Assembly: GCA_022457155.1 (NCBI GenBank)
Contig: JAJGOT010000131.1
Location: 742,001 to 806,000, forward strand
Source of the DNA: Cladopsammia gracilis
Taxonomy: Eukaryota; Cnidaria; Anthozoa; Scleractinia; Dendrophylliidae
DNA: 64,000 nucleotides
Direction: 5' to 3'
In this document: positions 61,201-64,000 of the stretch, one piece after another
Numbering within the stretch: position 1 is the first letter of the stretch
Layout of the letters: the number at the start of each line of letters is the position of its first letter
The notes under the pieces: generated by a model
Database searches by the model: none
What the model saw: only the letters and a program-made list of their open reading frames with translations
What the model was told of the DNA's origin: nothing
Program-made: the position numbers and the translations under genes

Positions 61201-63428
61201 ATCTATTACTTATAAAATTCATTAATAATTCATAAAAGAAAATACAAATTAAGAAATGAAAATTTATGAAGGCTTGTAACCCAATACAGAACAGCTATGA
61301 AATGCTAATTAGTTACAACCACTAAGGGGATGTATACTGTGGTTGTAACACTATCAGTACTGTAACATTTTTTACTTCGGTACTGGTAAATTAGCATTTC
61401 ATTTTCATTTCATAGGTAGTCTACAACATCAGCATCCATGTTGTGTCAGATCTACAATCAGAAGCCTTGGATCGTGATTGCAAATCTGATACAACATGGC
61501 CCTTCTTAGTTACCAGTTTTATTGCCTTCACTGTAAAAGGAAATCTTTCAGTATAACAGAAAATACCCATCTTACATGTACAAAAAAGTAGTACCTACAA
61601 GTAGATCGTGATTCTTTAATTAAAAATATAAAAATTTTGATGAACCTGGAAAATTAAAATATAGTGACAAAATGGGTTTAATTTTTGATCATTCACTTGC
61701 AGTTTAAGATACCATCATTTCAATCCAGAGTACATTCATGAAAGGTTAAGGCAGCTGGGACAGAGATATGAGTTGAGAATTCTTCTGGTTCAAGTTGATG
61801 TGGTACAGTGTTTTAGCAGTAGATTGAGATTCAATTTAATTTATTTTAATTAACTATTATAAAAACATTATACATTGAAACTCTCTCCCTACTGCATAGC
61901 ATATTTGCAAATTGGAAAAAGTAAATACTTAGATCATGTAATATAGTTCTTATGTTTTTTTTTCCTTTTCATAATCATGTTTTTTTATAAATGACCCATC
62001 CCCTTAAAATAAGAAGTAATAATTCCTAACTGATAAGAATGGTTCATATCTTCATATCTGGCTCAATACATAAAAATGTACCATCATGTTGAATGTAATG
62101 ATGGTCATTTTATTTCAAACACCCTTAACTACAAAACATACAACCATACAATGTCTAAATTTTATACCCATGACAGTACAACAATCACCAAGGTGTGGTC
62201 TATCACTTTTTATGGTACCCTGAGAAAACAGACGACTTTTCGTGGTGGTGCCACTTTTGTTCCCTCCGCAAAAATTCTGTACTGATGACATAACGCTATC
62301 CTGATCTCGCTAGTGTTACATTATCAGTATCATATTTTTGCGCTCGTTTCTCAGACGTCTTTTCATGGAGGAAACCATTATGGCACCACTGTGAAAAATC
62401 GTCTGTTTTCTCAGGCTATTTTTATGGGGGCTTCCTTGGGAATTTGTCACTTTAGACAGCAGTTGCTCTGAAAGATGAACAACTGTATTTTTCATGCACC
62501 TTTTTTATTAGCATTTTAAAAGAACTTTTACATTAAGCTGCCAACAAGTTGCTGATATGTCATCTTTTGCTCATTTATTGACTTAGTTTTAATTTGGAAT
62601 TTAATTTATTTCTCTGTTATCCAGAAAGATCCTCACCAGACGCTAAGGGAGCTTGCTAAAATGGCAGTTATGGCTGATTGTACTCTTATTCTTGCTTGGA
62701 GGTTGATAAATATTAAAGTATATTATTTCTATAAGCATCTGATAGTGAAGCAATTTTTCATAGTCCCTCCTGGTCCCTCCAAAATAAAAGTCCAGACTTT
62801 ACTATGATGAAAAAGAAAAGTTGGGTGTAAAGTTGTGACAGGTGTGCTAAAAATCTTGTTTTCTTTTTTTTGGCCTCTTTTTTCTTTCTAATCACTATAT
62901 ACATTTATTTATCTGGCCTTGTTGTTTTTAAATGTTGTTGTCCTGAGTTTTTCCAAATCAGGGCTGTCGATCAGGGCTGGGGTGCAGGGATTCTCGCCAG
63001 GATTCTCCCTGGGATTTTCTCCAGATAGGCAGATACTACACTGAACTTTTTGTTCAGACATAAATGCCCACTTTCCAGGCTTCAGTGACTCACTCAAATA
63101 AAGCATTGATAGCTCTAGTATAATGTGATGTGGACTAGCACCCTATCTGGCCTGAGGGGAGCAGTAACCAATACATACTCCTTTGTCAGTTCATGCGACT
63201 GAAACTGGCTTTTAAAAATAGTTTGCCTCTTTTTTGACTCATATATGATTTAGGGTGCTAATTTTGCATTTGTATTTATTGATACATCTTGACGCTGGTA
63301 TAATTCTTTGTTATTTTTATTATTGTAGCCCCGAAGAGGCCGGGAGATACCTTGAAACCTACAAAATTTATGAAAACAAGCCACCAGATGTCCTTCTTGG
63401 TCAAAGTGAGGGAGATTATCTCAGTAAG
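58223..63428 (+). CDS. ERCC1: DNA excision repair protein ERCC-1 (3' end outside window)
   Basis: Six exons: 58223-58671, 59861-59942, 60670-60773, 61703-61802, 62625-62701, 63329-63428, covering 304 codons. From exon 2 the match to ERCC1 is clear: [96 protein letters not shown]. This is the central nuclease-like domain that binds XPA; the helix-hairpin-helix dimerisation domain for XPF must follow beyond the window. ERCC1-XPF cuts 5' of lesions in nucleotide excision repair. Exon 1 encodes a long hydrophilic N-terminus ([17 protein letters not shown]). Its donor at 58672 (GTATGG, phase 2) is the one that keeps frame with exon 2, but it is not a strong site. Confidence 0.93.
58797..58962. mobile_element. 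Hairpin MITE in ERCC1 intron 1
   Basis: Ends TAGACCAATTCC and GGAATTGGTCTA. The arms run about 70 bp through GGCTCCGAGGCTTAGGGGAA. Confidence 0.8.
59226..59660. repeat. ~17-bp minisatellite AGAGGTGGTCGCTTACG
   Basis: About 20 imperfect copies, varying between TTACG, TTACA and TTAGG. It is flanked by GGTTGAACCTC (58990) and GTTCGACTGTA (59670), so it lies inside a pogo-like element. Confidence 0.85.
59950..60085. repeat. Three copies of TTCTTCACTTTTAGTTGTA
   Basis: Direct repeats of about 60 bp, starting 13 bp after the exon 2 donor of ERCC1. The first copy contains the sequence right after the splice site. Confidence 0.7.
61298..61410. mobile_element. Short hairpin element
   Basis: GAAATGCTAATTAGTTACAACC pairs with GGTTGTAACACT...TTAGCATTTC. 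Confidence 0.55.
62214..62433. mobile_element. MITE in ERCC1 intron 4
   Basis: Ends CCTGAGAAAACAGACGA and TCGTCTGTTTTCTCAGG, then GTGGTGCCA / TGGCACCAC. Confidence 0.75.
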
Positions 63429-64000
63429 GTAATCAGTAGGGTTGCAGCTCTTCGAAACCTCTATTTTCATTGGCCGGGTAAAACACAGCTGCTATTGTTT
63501 TTAGGGTTAGGGTCCGTTGTTGTGTTGTTTGTTCTATTGTTAGCTCTAAGGGTTGCAAACCAGTGGTGTGAGACCTTACGAGAGCTGCAACATCACCCAA
63601 GGTAATACTTAAAATGTATTCCAGGATTGGATATATAAAATAATTCAATGTCAAGATTTATCCTATTTAAGCTGTGACATGTCTCACAGTCAGCCATCAG
63701 ACTTGCGTGGTCTCGCCCCACCCAGTGTAAAAATAAATGGGAGTACATGTAACCCGGCAATGGACTAGCAATCCCTTCCAGGGGGAGTAGTTATACTGCC
63801 AATGCTCTCTGTCACTTCATGCTATGCATGTGGGCTACTCAAATCACTTGGATCACTTCTGACACCTGCCCTGCTATTTGAAGACAATATCATAACTTAA
63901 ACCATGTAGACTCTGATTTCGTAATATTTTGTGTTCTGTTTTTGGCTTTCACCAGTGCTTGTGTTCTTGACTCTTCCGATCCTCACCATTAATTTTGATT
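63429..64000. other. ERCC1 intron with repeat fragments
   Basis: 63470-63560 matches the dispersed repeat at 29380-29465 (CAGCTGCTATTG, GTTGTGTTGTTTGTTCTATT). 63735-63835 is the 3' part of the SINE in plus orientation (CAATGGACTAGC, CACTTCATGCTA). The next ERCC1 exon is not seen before the window ends. Confidence 0.6.

Overview
The window is animal nuclear DNA: AT-rich, with many short phase-matched exons, GT-AG introns and dense small transposons, and no bacterial-style operons. The conserved genes are metazoan (SLC38A10-like, RPL18, GNPTG, ERCC1). A tRNA-derived SINE and very abundant foldback/TTAA-flanked MITEs suggest a cnidarian, most likely an anthozoan such as a stony coral. That placement is inferred from gene content and repeat style, not from a search.

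Region 1-17.6 kb (minus strand). The left edge holds a 265-codon hydrophilic open exon that runs out of the window. From 3.0 to 17.5 kb lies a tandem array of a small multi-exon gene family I do not recognise. Three intact copies (9.0-10.1, 10.8-11.9 and 12.6-13.6 kb) sit in near-identical 1.78-kb units. A fourth, diverged copy is at 14.4-15.4 kb, and decayed copies lie at both ends, broken by transposon insertions. Each intact copy has a 21-residue first exon, three exons that each encode one ~47-residue module (all phase 1-1), and a tiny last exon. Each has a conserved upstream block with an RFX-like X box, a CRE-like X2 box and an inverted CCAAT box in the order and strand of an SXY-type promoter. 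This array is the most unusual content of the window.

Region 17.6-30.5 kb. Mostly repeats: a broken transposon-type ORF, a 24-bp satellite, an element with a perfect 8-bp target duplication, many hairpin elements, and one good minus-strand exon at 24.4-24.95 kb that may be an extra tail exon of the next gene.

Region 30.5-47.6 kb. A 13-exon SLC38A10-like transporter (minus, 599 residues as modelled) is head-to-head with RPL18 (plus, 7 exons, 189 residues), with 262 bp between their start codons.

Region 47.6-64 kb. After a repeat-filled gap comes a second head-to-head pair: GNPTG (minus, 10 exons, 413 residues) and ERCC1 (plus, six exons seen, 3' end outside the window), with only 102 bp between start codons. 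Both divergent pairs join unrelated housekeeping functions: translation with transport, and lysosomal enzyme tagging with DNA repair. All exon models come from reading splice sites and family conservation by eye; no search or transcript data were available.
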